Below are positions 33,152 to 41,938 of a stretch of DNA of 64,000 nucleotides, one piece after another. Source of the stretch: Methylobacterium nodulans ORS 2060 (GTDB lineage Bacteria; Pseudomonadota; Alphaproteobacteria; Rhizobiales; Beijerinckiaceae); contig NC_011894.1 in assembly GCF_000022085.1 (NCBI RefSeq), positions 3,065,501-3,129,500 on the forward strand, written 5' to 3'. Numbering within the stretch: the first letter of the stretch is position 1; the number at the start of each line of letters is the position of its first letter. Both the position numbers and the translations under genes were made by a program. The notes below the pieces were generated by a model. The model saw nothing but the letters and a program-made list of their open reading frames with translations. It was not told the origin of the DNA and made no database searches.

Positions 33152-33880
33152 ATGACGATGCCTGACACTCGCAACCGCCTCCTCCGAGCCCTTCCACCTT
33201 CGGAGCTTGAGCAACTCTGGCCGCGGTTCGATCGGGTGGAGGTGCGCAAGAGGGAGGTCCTCGTGCGCAGGGGCGCCCCCCTCGTGTTCGCCTACTTCCC
33301 CGAGGGAGGGCTGTCCTCGAACCTGGCCACAACGAGCGACGGTCGCCGGATCGAGGTCGGCTGCTTCGGCTTCGAGGGAATGGTTAGCATCGCTGCAGCT
33401 CTAGGATCTGACCGCGCGCCGCATGAGATTATGGTCCAAGTGGGCGGACCGTGGCTGCGGATCAGCGTTGAAAATTTGCAGCGCGCTATTCAGATCAGCC
33501 CGACTCTGCGCGTGCTTTTGATGCGTTATGCCCACATCTTTACACTAACATTAAGTCATACGGCGTTAGCAAACGGTTCCTACTCAGTCGAGGAACGCTT
33601 GGCTCGCTGGATCTTGATGTGCCATGATCGTCTGCAGGGAGACGATTTGCCTCTCACTCACGAATTTCTGTCGCTCATGCTCGGGGTGCAGCGGACAACA
33701 GTAACTCTCGCGATACAGGCTTTGGAGGGACAGCGGATGATCCGAGCCAAGCGCGGCTTGATCACTGTCCTTGATCGGGAGCAGCTCTGCCGATTAGCTG
33801 GCGACAGCTACGGTGTAGCGGAGGCTGAGTATGAGCGCCTGATCGGTCCGTTCAGAGATAAAGCTCCGCAGCATGAATAG
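33152..33880 (+). CDS. Crp/Fnr-family transcriptional regulator
   Basis: A 242-residue regulator. Residues 10-140 form a cNMP-type sensory beta-barrel (VEVRKREVLVRRGAPLVFAYF, then RIEVGCFGFEGMV); residues 150-225 form the HTH (LPLTHEFLSLMLGVQRTTVT, then LAIQALEGQRMIRAKRG). There are no Fnr-type iron-sulfur cysteines, and the phosphate-binding cassette of cAMP-binding Crp is not evident, so the ligand is unknown. The start at 33152 has AGGGGAG upstream; an in-frame ATG at 33086 is less likely. Confidence 0.87.
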   Translation: MTMPDTRNRLLRALPPSELEQLWPRFDRVEVRKREVLVRRGAPLVFAYFPEGGLSSNLATTSDGRRIEVGCFGFEGMVSIAAALGSDRAPHEIMVQVGGPWLRISVENLQRAIQISPTLRVLLMRYAHIFTLTLSHTALANGSYSVEERLARWILMCHDRLQGDDLPLTHEFLSLMLGVQRTTVTLAIQALEGQRMIRAKRGLITVLDREQLCRLAGDSYGVAEAEYERLIGPFRDKAPQHE

Positions 33881-34029
33881 TGATCAGAGCCGCCAGTGCA
33901 AATCTAACGTCAGATCAGAAAATTCATCAGGATACCATTGATATGTCTATTATGATTTAAAGTATATAGTCCAATTTTCTGCCCTTTGAGGCAACGGAGT
34001 GTTGTGCATTTGAGAGCGTTAGGCGTTTG

Positions 34030-34287
34030 CTACCGCCGGTCGGTAGTGGATTTGTCGAACCATGTGCCGTTGTAATTCAGTGAAGCGATATAAACTATGC
34101 TATCTTTCTCATCTCTAACGAGTACCAGAAATGCTTGATGATCTCCGCCACGCGGGATGAGTTCTTTGGCGATCTCGGCCAGACTCAGTATCGCCTGCTG
34201 GCGAACCGCCTCGGGGTTGGCGCACTCGCTACCCTCATGATCGCGGCTCAGCATACCATGATGAACGTCGAAAAAGTAGCGTGGCAT
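34030..34287 (-). CDS. DUF6894-like small protein, 85 aa
   Basis: From ATG 34287 the product reads MPRYFFDVHHGMLSRDHEGS, ECANPEAVRQQAILSLAEIA, then LVLVRDEKDSIVYIASLNYNG. This is the usual DUF6894 pattern (PRYFFD...D-x-E-G...A...E...V-x-D). GGGAGG lies before the start. Several such genes are typical of Methylobacterium genomes; function unknown. A second, disrupted member lies at 22813-23151. Confidence 0.75.
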   Translation of the reverse strand: MPRYFFDVHHGMLSRDHEGSECANPEAVRQQAILSLAEIAKELIPRGGDHQAFLVLVRDEKDSIVYIASLNYNGTWFDKSTTDRR

Positions 34288-34502
34288 CGGCACCTCCCTA
34301 ACGTCCGTGAGTAGAAAAGAACTATCTGATTGGCCGCTGGGTTCTGTCGGGCGCGCATCGCGGTCGCGGCAGCATACGGCGCAACCGATGCCTTTCGCCG
34401 GCCCTCAGACAGGTTGACCTCCTTGAAGAGCCCGTCCGTGTTGGACAGGCGCTACACTGCCTCAGCCTTCTTGCGTGCATCGAAGTTCAGCTGGCCCATC
34501 TA

Positions 34503-34602
34503 GAGCGCTCCCCGCCGAAGTGAAGGCCGGTTCGGCGCAAGGGAGCGAGACAAATCAAAGACTGAAGAGCCGTGCCCGTCTCAACCGAAACGAGCACGGC
34601 GC
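34503..34602 (-). repeat. 100-bp two-hairpin non-autonomous element, copy 4 (inverted)
   Basis: Reverse-complement relative of copy 1 with the same 100-bp length and TA at both flanks (34501-34502 and 34603-34604). It begins GAGCGCTCCCCGCCGAAG and ends CCGAAACGAGCACGGCGC. Copies 1 and 4 are the closest pair of the four. Confidence 0.75.
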
Positions 34603-34823
34603 TAGCGGATCTTGGTGATCTCGACTTCGTGGAACAGCGAACCCTTGCCGGTCGCGCGATCCGTTACGGCGCCCAATCAATCGGCGCCATCTGCCGGCTC
34701 TTGGACATTCTCACCTCCTTGAAGAGCCCATCCGTGTCGGACGCGGTCCACCAGATGCTGTTGAGGCGCTTAGTGGGTGAAATCAGACGCTTGATACCCA
34801 TACCCGCGGTCCGCGGTGGGTGA
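34572..34823 (+). CDS. Uncertain ORF whose 5' end lies in the repeat, 83 aa
   Basis: A GTG-initiated frame (VPVSTETSTALADLGDLDFV) begins within repeat copy 4 and continues IRYGAQSIGAICRLLDILTS and VHQMLLRRLVGEIRRLI. The second half looks protein-like and helical. The start is supplied by the repeat, so this may be a gene truncated by the insertion or a chance fusion. No family recognised. Confidence 0.3.
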   Translation: MPVSTETSTALADLGDLDFVEQRTLAGRAIRYGAQSIGAICRLLDILTSLKSPSVSDAVHQMLLRRLVGEIRRLIPIPAVRGG

Positions 34824-34871
34824 AACCGGCCGTATGTCAGGAGGTGGCCTAACGTGTGTTAAGCTGCCACG

Positions 34872-35012
34872 ATGACAGAGCGCATCACTGGTCCTTGGTT
34901 CGTGGCAATCGGCGCCTCCGGCAACAAGGGCCTCGATGACATCCGAGCGGTTTTGCGTGAGTTGCCGCCCTCACTCAATGCCGCCTTGCTGATCGTCCTG
35001 CACAGGCCCTGA
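34872..35012 (+). pseudogene. CheB-like methylesterase, N-terminal fragment
   Basis: A 46-residue ORF with WFVAIGASGNKGLDDIRAVL then RELPPSLNAALLIVLHRP matches the start of the CheB methylesterase domain: G-A-S-x-x-x-G-L with the catalytic Ser, and the VLHRP strand. A stop follows at once and the rest of the domain is not recoverable in one frame. No chemotaxis genes are nearby. Confidence 0.5.
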
Positions 35013-36240
35013 GAGATGACCATGGTAGCATCTATCCTTCTCAGAGATTTGCCGATGCGGCGACGCTTTGTCGATGCGGGCCCGCATTGGCCATCTCATT
35101 ATTGAAAAGTGCCGCAAGTTTTATTTCTAGAGGAGATCGAGCTTGGAACACTCCGGCCAGATCCACATATCGGAGCCTTCGTTGCAAGCCCCGGCCTCTC
35201 CTTGGCCATGAGGCGGCCGACAGCGCGGGTCGTTTCTGCGTCACCTGCGGCTGGGTCACGGTCGGACATCAGATCGGCAGAGCGGTTCGCTCGGCATTCC
35301 CGCCGGCTGGGAGGTCTCCGGTTGGTCGCGCGCTGGCCGGGCGGGGCGGCCTAACGAAGGCCGGATGAGTCGGCTGGTGTTTCCGGCGCCGGCGACGGAT
35401 CGTACCGTCAGTTCCGAGCGCCGCGAGCCGGACGACCGCGGCGCTCGTGCGGCGTCGGAACGCCCGGCCTCAGCGGGCGTATCTGTCGCTTCGACCTCGT
35501 CGGCTCTGGCGAGAGCGGCCGATCAGCCAAGCTCCTGACCGTCCGGCAAAGCTGGGTGATTGTTCCTTCTCGATGCGAAGAGGCCGCACCGCGCCAAGTA
35601 GCAGACATCGAGGCTGCGCATACTAAGGGTTGGCTCCTGTGAAGGGTTTCGGATGCCGGCCCGAACGGGACGGATCTGACGTGGCGGAGGGCCGGCGTCC
35701 GAAAGCCTCCAGGGAAGGGAACCGCGGAACAACGGGCTGCGCGTGCCGAACGAGTTACGGGGATTGGGCGGGGCGTCCGGGCGATCGGCGAAGGCGTGTG
35801 GGGCGTCGCGCCGGTGCAGGTGGTCGGCTGGACCACGCTCGGGCTGGGGGCCGGGGATCCGTACGGGCCTCGCAGTTGGGCTCGGCACCGGAAACCTGTC
35901 AGCGTGCGACCGCGTGCGTTTTGTCATCGCAGCCCCAAGCTTCACCCGACAGGCTACGCAATCACGGTTGCGCCTATCAGCTTATAGCTGATTGACGGTC
36001 TCCGGAAAAATATCTGTGAATGATGCATTATTACACTAGTATTTATGAATATATGCGGTTAATCTCTCGCAATGTGCTTTGAATTTCCTCATTCTATAAC
36101 TGTCACGCAGTATTTACACGGTGGGAGCTGATCGGCCGATACCGCACAGTAGCTTTCTATTCCCTGCTGGCTCATGTAAAATCGAATGCGACTGTTCGAT
36201 ACTATCTTGGGGCGCTCAGCGCCCGCCGCACGGATCGCCG
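35013..36240. other. Long gene-poor stretch before the RND operon
   Basis: About 1.2 kb with only short, conflicting frames on both strands and none that I can support. The last 250 bp (36000-36180) are A/T-rich and probably contain the promoter of the RND adaptor/pump operon; a confident -35/-10 pair could not be chosen. Confidence 0.4.
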
Positions 36241-37395
36241 ATGCAGATACATCGCCCTACAAGCCGAGCCCTGCCGCTCGTCGTCCCGCTCTGGCTGACG
36301 CTCGCCGCCTGCCAGCCGCTCTCCAGGGATTCGTCCTCCGCTGCGTCGGTACCCGAGGTGTCCACCGTGGCGGCCGCAGCCGCGACGGTGCCGCTCACGC
36401 TCGACTTGCCGGGACGCCTCGCCCCGACGCGCGTGGCCGAGGTGCGTGCCCAGGTCTCCGGCATCATTCAGGAGCGGATGTTCGAGGAAGGCAGCCTCGT
36501 GCGCAAAGGGGATGTTCTCTTCCGCATCGACCCGGCCGTCTACAAGGCCGAGGTCGATGCCCGGGCGGCCGCCCTCGACCGAGCCGAGGCGACCCGCGAT
36601 CAGGCGCTGCGCCAGTCGGAGCGCGCCGAGACGCTTCTGGAGAGGCAGGCGACGAGCAGCGCCCAGCACGACATCGCCGTCGCGGCCCTGCGCCAAGCCG
36701 AGGCTGACGTGGCAAGCGCACGGGCTCAACTCGCTCGCGCCCGGATCGAGCTCGATTACGCCACGGTGCGCGCGCCCATCGGCGGACGCATCGGGCGCGC
36801 CCTCGCGACCGAGGGCGCCCTGGTCAGCCAGAACGACGCCACGCGCCTCGCCGTGATCCAGCAGATCGATCCGATCTATGCCGACTTCATGCAATCCGCA
36901 TCCGACCCGAGCCCGCTCACCGAACGAGCTGCCGGCAAGGAGGCAACAGAAGTGCGACTGGTCGATTCCGACGGTACCCCGTACGCGGATACGGGCCAGC
37001 TGCTCTTTACGGATGCCAGCGTCGATCCTGGCACCGGGCAGGTCAGTCTACGGGCGACGTTCCCCAACCCGCGAGCCGCTCTGCTGCCGGGCACATACGT
37101 GCGCGTGCGCGTCGCCCAGGGCGTGAAGGCCGATGCTACTATTGTACCGGCGCAGGCGATCCAGCGTAGCAGTGCCGGCGAGGCGCAAGCTTTCGTCGTC
37201 GAGGAGGGCAATCGGGTCATGCTGCGTCCCCTGAATACGGGTGCGCTGACGGACGCGGGTTGGATCGTCGAGGAAGGGCTGCGGCCCGGCGAGATCGTCG
37301 TGGTTGAGGGTTTCCAGAAGATCCAGCCGGGTGTCAGCGTGAAGCCGGTGCCCTGGAAGGGCAGCCGGACCGCCGAGACCTCGGCCAGGCCCTGA
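36241..37395 (+). CDS. RND efflux periplasmic adaptor (AcrA/MexA family), lipoprotein
   Basis: A 384-residue membrane fusion protein. The N-terminus has a lipoprotein signal with lipobox LAAC (residues about 21-24). The mature part has the first lipoyl half (VRAQVSGIIQERMFEEGSLV), an Ala/Arg-rich coiled-coil hairpin (residues 100-170), the second lipoyl half (IELDYATVRAPIGGRIGRAL) and the beta-barrel and membrane-proximal domains, ending EGFQKIQPGVSVKPVPW. Start 36241 was chosen because the signal peptide begins there. It bridges the inner-membrane pump encoded next to an outer-membrane channel not encoded here. Confidence 0.92.
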   Translation: MQIHRPTSRALPLVVPLWLTLAACQPLSRDSSSAASVPEVSTVAAAAATVPLTLDLPGRLAPTRVAEVRAQVSGIIQERMFEEGSLVRKGDVLFRIDPAVYKAEVDARAAALDRAEATRDQALRQSERAETLLERQATSSAQHDIAVAALRQAEADVASARAQLARARIELDYATVRAPIGGRIGRALATEGALVSQNDATRLAVIQQIDPIYADFMQSASDPSPLTERAAGKEATEVRLVDSDGTPYADTGQLLFTDASVDPGTGQVSLRATFPNPRAALLPGTYVRVRVAQGVKADATIVPAQAIQRSSAGEAQAFVVEEGNRVMLRPLNTGALTDAGWIVEEGLRPGEIVVVEGFQKIQPGVSVKPVPWKGSRTAETSARP

Positions 37396-37430
37396 TCCCG
37401 CCGTCGCCCCGCACGCGCAGGCCGCTCCCA

Positions 37431-40400
37431 ATGACCTCGTTCTTCATTGACCGTCCGATCTTCGCCTGGGCGATCTCCATCTTCATCATGCTGGTCGGGG
37501 CGATCTCCATCGCCTTCCTGCCGATCTCCCAGTACCCAGACGTCGCCCCGGTCACGATCCAAGTCACGGCGACCTATCAAGGAGCGCCGCCCGAGCCGCT
37601 CTATGATGGCGTTACCCGCATCATCGAGGAGGAGCTCAATGGCATCCCGGGGCTGATGTACTTCGAGTCGACCAGCGACACCTCCGGCCAAGCTCAAATC
37701 ACAGCCTCCTTCGCGCCGGGCTCCGACCCGGCGAAGGCGATGGTGGCGGTCCAGAACCGAATCAAGCGCATTGAAGGGCGCCTGCCCCGGGCCGTGATTC
37801 AGCAGGGCATTCAGGTCGAGGAGGCAAGCACCAGCTTCCTTCAGTTCGTCACGGTGAGTTCCCGTGACGGATCCATGAGCGAGATCGAGCTCGGCGACCT
37901 CGCCACGCGGCGCATCCTCGGCGAGTTGCGGCGGGTGCCGGGCGTTGGTCGAGCGACCATGTTCTCACCCGAGAAGGCAATGCGGATCTGGATCGATCCG
38001 GCCCGGCTTGTCGGTCTAAGCCTGACGGCTGGCGACGTCACCGCCGCGGTCGGGGCCCAGAACGCGCAGATCGCCTCCGGCATCATCGGCGCGCCGCCAG
38101 CCAGGGAGGGCCAGCGCATCGCCGCCAGCGTCCTGGTCAAGGGGCAGCTGACCTCGGTGCGCGAGTTCGAGGAGATTGTGCTGCGTGCCAATCCTGACGG
38201 CTCGCTCGTGCGGCTGCGGGACGTTGCCGAGGTCGAGCTCGGCGGTCAGACATACCAGTATCAATCGCGTCTTGATGGGCACCCTGCCGCTGGCATCGGC
38301 GTCCAACTCGCCCCGGGCGGCAACGCGCTGGCGACCGCTACGGCCGTGCGCGCCAAGATCGCTCACCTTTCTAAGACGTTACCGGCGAACGTGCGGGTCG
38401 ATGTGCCCTACGACACGACGCCCTTCGTCCGGGTGTCGATCCAGAAGGTGTTGATGACGCTGGGCGAGGCGATGGTCCTCGTCTTTGCCGTGATGTTTTT
38501 GTTCCTGCAGAACATCCGCTACACGCTCATCCCGGCCATCGTAGTGCCGGTGGCGTTGCTCGGCACTTGCGCGGCCCTGCTGGTCGCTGGCTTCTCCATC
38601 AACGTGCTGACCATGTTCGGCATGGTGCTGGCGATCGGCATCCTGGTCGATGACGCCATCGTGGTCGTCGAGAACGTCGAGCGCATCATGGCCGAGGAGG
38701 GGCTGCCACCGCGTGAGGCGACCCGCAAGGCCATGGGCCAGATCACCGGCGCCATCATCGGTATCACGGCTGTGCTGGTCGCAGTGTTCGTGCCGATGGC
38801 CTTCTTCCCGGGCTCGGTCGGCGTGATCTACCGCCAGTTCTCGATCGTCATGGCGACCTCGATCGCCTTCTCTGCATTCCTCGCGCTCTCGCTGACCCCG
38901 GCGCTCTGCGCGACGCTGCTCAAGCCGGTCGACGAAGGGAAGAATTACGCCGAGAGCGGCTTCTTCGGCTGGTTCAACCGGTGGTTCCGGACAGGCACGC
39001 GAGCCTATCGCGCCGGCGTCGGCGGCATCCTGCGCCGGCCCGTGCGCGCGCTCGTGATCTACGTTGTGATCCTGGGCACGCTGGGCTGGGGCGTTCTGCG
39101 GATGCCATCGAGCTTCCTGCCGCTCGAGGATCAGGGTTACGTCCTCGTCGATGTGCAGACCCCGCCGGAATCCGCGGCTGGCCGCACCCTCGATGTCCTC
39201 AAGCGGGTCGAGGAGCACTTCGCGGCCGAGCCGGCGGTTGCCAACCGGGTCACGTTGCTCGGCTATGGCTTCTCGGGCCAGGGCCAGAATGCGGGGCTCG
39301 CCTTCATCACCCTGAAGGACTGGAACGAGCGTGGGCCGAACGACAGTGCCGACGCGCTGAGCGCCCGCGCCAATGCGGTCCTCGGCACCCTGCCCGACGC
39401 CATCGTCATGTCGCTGTCGCCGCCAGCCATCGACACATTGGGCACTTCCAGCGGCTTCAGCTTCCGGCTTCAGGACAAGGGGCAACAGGGCTATGCCGCC
39501 CGGGCAGCCGCACGCGACCAATTGCTCAAGGCCGCGAGCCAGAGCCCGATTCTGCAGAATGTTTTTGTCGAGGCCCTGGCGACCGCGCCGCAGGTCGAGC
39601 TCGTGATCGACCGCCAGAAGGCGAACGCGCTGGGCGTCACCTTTGCCGACATCAACGACACGCTGTCGACGAGCCTCGGATCGGCCTATGTCAACGACTT
39701 CCCGAACCAAGCGCGCATGCAGCGGGTGATCGTGCAGGCAGAGGCCGACCGACGGATGAAGGCGGAGAACCTGCTCGATCTGTTCGTGCGCAACGGCAAG
39801 GGGCAGATGGTGCCGCTTCAGTCCTTCGCCAGACTGAAATGGACGATGGGGCCGTCGCAGGTGGTGGGCTACAACGGGTACCCGAGCATCAAGTTCGCGG
39901 GCAGCGCCGCGCCGGGCTATGCCAGCGGCGACGCCATGGCTGAGATGGAACGCCTCGCCGCGCAACTGCCGGCCGGCTTCGACTACGCTTGGACCGCCCA
40001 GTCCTTACAGGAGAAGCTCTCGGGCAGCCAGGCTATGTACCTGCTCGCCCTGTCGCTGTTTTGCGTCTTCCTGTGCCTTGCAGCCCTCTACGAGAGCTGG
40101 TCCATCCCGATCGCTGTTCTGCTTGTGGTGCCGACCGGCGTCGTCGGATCGGTGTTCGCGATGCTGCTGCGGGACATGCCGAACGACGTGTACTTCAAGG
40201 TGGGCCTGATCACGGTCGTAGGTCTGACGACGAAGAACGCCATCCTGATCATCGAAATGGCCAAGGACCTCGTGGCGCAGGGCCGCCCCATCCGCGAGGC
40301 CGTGATCGAGGCCTGCGAGCTGCGCTTCCGGCCTATCCTGATGACGTCGTTCGCCTTCATCCTGGGCGTAGTCCCGCTGGCCATCGCCACAGGCGCGAGC

Positions 40401-40601
40401 ATGAACAGCCAACGGGTCATTGGCACCGGCGTATTCGGGGGCATGGTGACGGCCACGGTTCTGGCGGTATTTATCACGCCGCTCTTCTATGTCCTGATCG
40501 CCTCGGCCTTCCGGGGCTTTAGAGCGGCCAAACGGGATTCGGGGCGCCGGATGTCCAGCAGACTCCCCACCCCGCCGCGTGAGAGGGCCGGCGCGAGCTA
40601 G
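37431..40601 (+). CDS. RND multidrug efflux pump permease (HAE1/AcrB family)
   Basis: A 1056-residue pump starting MTSFFIDRPIFAWAISIFIM, typical of AcrB-like proteins. Twelve predicted spans are split 1+5+1+5 with two large periplasmic loops. The span-4 proton-relay block GILVDDAIVVVENVERIM carries the paired Asp residues (about residues 405-422). The second half has FFQVGLITVVGLTTKNAILI-type sequence with the conserved Lys near residue 937. It starts 36 bp after the adaptor, so the two form an operon. Substrates cannot be predicted; no local regulator is present. Confidence 0.94.
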   Translation: MTSFFIDRPIFAWAISIFIMLVGAISIAFLPISQYPDVAPVTIQVTATYQGAPPEPLYDGVTRIIEEELNGIPGLMYFESTSDTSGQAQITASFAPGSDPAKAMVAVQNRIKRIEGRLPRAVIQQGIQVEEASTSFLQFVTVSSRDGSMSEIELGDLATRRILGELRRVPGVGRATMFSPEKAMRIWIDPARLVGLSLTAGDVTAAVGAQNAQIASGIIGAPPAREGQRIAASVLVKGQLTSVREFEEIVLRANPDGSLVRLRDVAEVELGGQTYQYQSRLDGHPAAGIGVQLAPGGNALATATAVRAKIAHLSKTLPANVRVDVPYDTTPFVRVSIQKVLMTLGEAMVLVFAVMFLFLQNIRYTLIPAIVVPVALLGTCAALLVAGFSINVLTMFGMVLAIGILVDDAIVVVENVERIMAEEGLPPREATRKAMGQITGAIIGITAVLVAVFVPMAFFPGSVGVIYRQFSIVMATSIAFSAFLALSLTPALCATLLKPVDEGKNYAESGFFGWFNRWFRTGTRAYRAGVGGILRRPVRALVIYVVILGTLGWGVLRMPSSFLPLEDQGYVLVDVQTPPESAAGRTLDVLKRVEEHFAAEPAVANRVTLLGYGFSGQGQNAGLAFITLKDWNERGPNDSADALSARANAVLGTLPDAIVMSLSPPAIDTLGTSSGFSFRLQDKGQQGYAARAAARDQLLKAASQSPILQNVFVEALATAPQVELVIDRQKANALGVTFADINDTLSTSLGSAYVNDFPNQARMQRVIVQAEADRRMKAENLLDLFVRNGKGQMVPLQSFARLKWTMGPSQVVGYNGYPSIKFAGSAAPGYASGDAMAEMERLAAQLPAGFDYAWTAQSLQEKLSGSQAMYLLALSLFCVFLCLAALYESWSIPIAVLLVVPTGVVGSVFAMLLRDMPNDVYFKVGLITVVGLTTKNAILIIEMAKDLVAQGRPIREAVIEACELRFRPILMTSFAFILGVVPLAIATGASMNSQRVIGTGVFGGMVTATVLAVFITPLFYVLIASAFRGFRAAKRDSGRRMSSRLPTPPRERAGAS

Positions 40602-40639
40602 GCGCGACAGCGGGCGGTTCGGCCCGGGCCATCGCGGTA

Positions 40640-40726
40640 GCTCAGCCCGAAGCGGAGATACAGCCAGACGGCGTGCCGCATGATCTCGGCTGGGAAATGA
40701 TGGCGGGCGTACGAAATCGGCTGCAT
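40640..40726 (-). pseudogene. IS6-family transposase N-terminal scrap
   Basis: The frame MQPISYARHHFPAEIMRHAV then WLYLRFGLSYRD is the usual beginning of IS6-type transposases (ISYxRHRFPxEIIxxAVWLYxRFxLSYRDVEE). It ends just after SYRD and no further part of the element is seen. Confidence 0.65.
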
Positions 40727-40820
40727 GCCCCCTGCCCTACCCCGGCCGGAGCCCTCCCGCCACGGGTTCGCGTGACAGAGCCGGTCGGACCCACCGAAGG
40801 TTCCGGCCAGGAGACACAAC

Positions 40821-41003
40821 TTAAGCTGGGAAGAAGCTGAGGGCGTAGAGCATCAGCAGCGTGCCCAAGGCCCCCAGCATGTGCCACCAGAAGCCCGCGG
40901 CGACGGCTTGAATGGCCACCACGAAGGTGGCCGCAGCGCCCACCAGCGTGGCCTCCTGCATGGGGCCGGGATTGTAGCCGAGCCAGAAGTCGAGGAGGTA
41001 CAT
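40821..41003 (-). CDS. Small membrane protein, 60 aa
   Basis: From ATG 41003 the product has two hydrophobic segments (ATLVGAAATFVVAIQAVAAG and MLGALGTLLMLYALSFF) with a short FWWH loop between. It lies 16 bp downstream of the preceding small ORF and closes a run of four tiny minus-strand genes. No family recognised; the hydrophobic pair makes a real two-span membrane protein likely. Confidence 0.55.
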   Translation of the reverse strand: MYLLDFWLGYNPGPMQEATLVGAAATFVVAIQAVAAGFWWHMLGALGTLLMLYALSFFPA

Positions 41004-41019
41004 GATTCGTCCCCTCCCC

Positions 41020-41208
41020 TCAGTGCGCCACGATGGTCCCCTGGCGGCCGGCGAGCAGCCGTGCAGCCGTGAGGGCCGCCTTGCGAGGCTTGTAGCGACC
41101 CAGGGGCGTGGGCCTGTGCAGATAGCTGTGAGAGGCCACCTCTACCACGACGAACCAGCCGCTCTCGAATTTCTGGAAGTGATAGGTGCTCTGCACGGTT
41201 CGCCTCAC
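41020..41208 (-). CDS. Small hypothetical protein, 62 aa
   Basis: A soluble, basic product: MRRTVQSTYHFQKFESGWFV, then SYLHRPTPLGRYKPRKAALT. Its ATG overlaps the stop of the upstream small membrane protein by 4 bp (ATGA), the arrangement of translationally coupled genes. The sequence has the feel of a small beta-sheet protein. Family unknown. Confidence 0.55.
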   Translation of the reverse strand: MRRTVQSTYHFQKFESGWFVVVEVASHSYLHRPTPLGRYKPRKAALTAARLLAGRQGTIVAH

Positions 41209-41384
41209 ACGGTCAGACTCACGCAGAAGGTGAAGACGAGGAAGAGAGCGAGCGAGGCATAGGCCTGCCGGACGAGGTGGCGCCGATCGCGCTCCCCGAG
41301 ATGCCGCTGCAGGTCCACCTCAACCCACAAGGCCAGGAGGCTGGCAACGAAGATCATACCAGCGCAGATGGTTATGACCAGCAT
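41205..41384 (-). CDS. Small membrane protein, 59 aa
   Basis: The product has an N-terminal hydrophobic span (MLVITICAGMIFVASLLALW), a charged middle (LQRHLGERDRRHLVRQ) and a second span (ASLALFLVFTFCVSLTV), a hairpin topology. It starts 3 bp after the previous tiny ORF and its stop overlaps the next start. Not recognised. Confidence 0.5.
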   Translation of the reverse strand: MLVITICAGMIFVASLLALWVEVDLQRHLGERDRRHLVRQAYASLALFLVFTFCVSLTV

Positions 41385-41387
41385 GGT

Positions 41388-41471
41388 TCAGCGCTCCCCG
41401 AAGACAATGGTTGCCACGACTGCGGTTAGGCAGAGCACAGCTTCGAGGAGTACGTCTGTGAGACGGATCAC
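41388..41471 (-). CDS. Putative 27-aa membrane peptide
   Basis: A GTG-initiated ORF, VIRLTDVLLEAVLCLTAVVA then TIVFGER, largely one hydrophobic span. It ends 3 bp before the next small membrane protein, which favours it being part of the same operon. The start codon is uncertain. Confidence 0.35.
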   Translation of the reverse strand: MIRLTDVLLEAVLCLTAVVATIVFGER

Positions 41472-41938
41472 ATTGCCCTTCTTGGTTCGATTGACTGATG
41501 GCTTGTCGCTACGGGCTCATCAGGCCCCAACGTCGAGCGGTTCTTAATGGGTCTACGGCACCTGTCGTTGTGCGGGAGACGGCTGTGGGGCGAAGCTACG
41601 AGCGGAAGCAGCTCAAACTACCGGCACGCCAAAGGCCCAGATGGGCGTTCTTGGGTCTAGATGAAGGCCTGGTGGGCGGTTGCGGGACTGCCCCGTGTTC
41701 GGCACCGGACCGCTTTCCATGGCTCAACAGGAGCTTAGACGGATCCACGAAATTGCGAAGAGCCGCTTCGTGGGGGCTGATCACACCAGCTCTGCAGCTT
41801 GCAGCAATGTTGAAAATCAAATTGATGCAGATTCTTAAGCATTACATGATATAAATTCAACAATGTGTCGCCAGACAGAGATAACGGTGGCCTGCAGATG
41901 TGGCTGGTAGTTGTTGCCGTATCTGCATACGAGGGCAC
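41472..41938. other. Intergenic stretch
   Basis: About 470 bp between the small-gene cluster and the end of the GH18 gene. Only shadow frames are present; A/T content rises after 41800. Confidence 0.4.

Noticed and set aside
38379..39965. 528-aa minus-strand ORF across the RND pump gene
   Set aside because: It lies wholly antisense to a well-supported AcrB-family gene and has the His/Asp/Arg-rich composition typical of GC-rich shadow frames.
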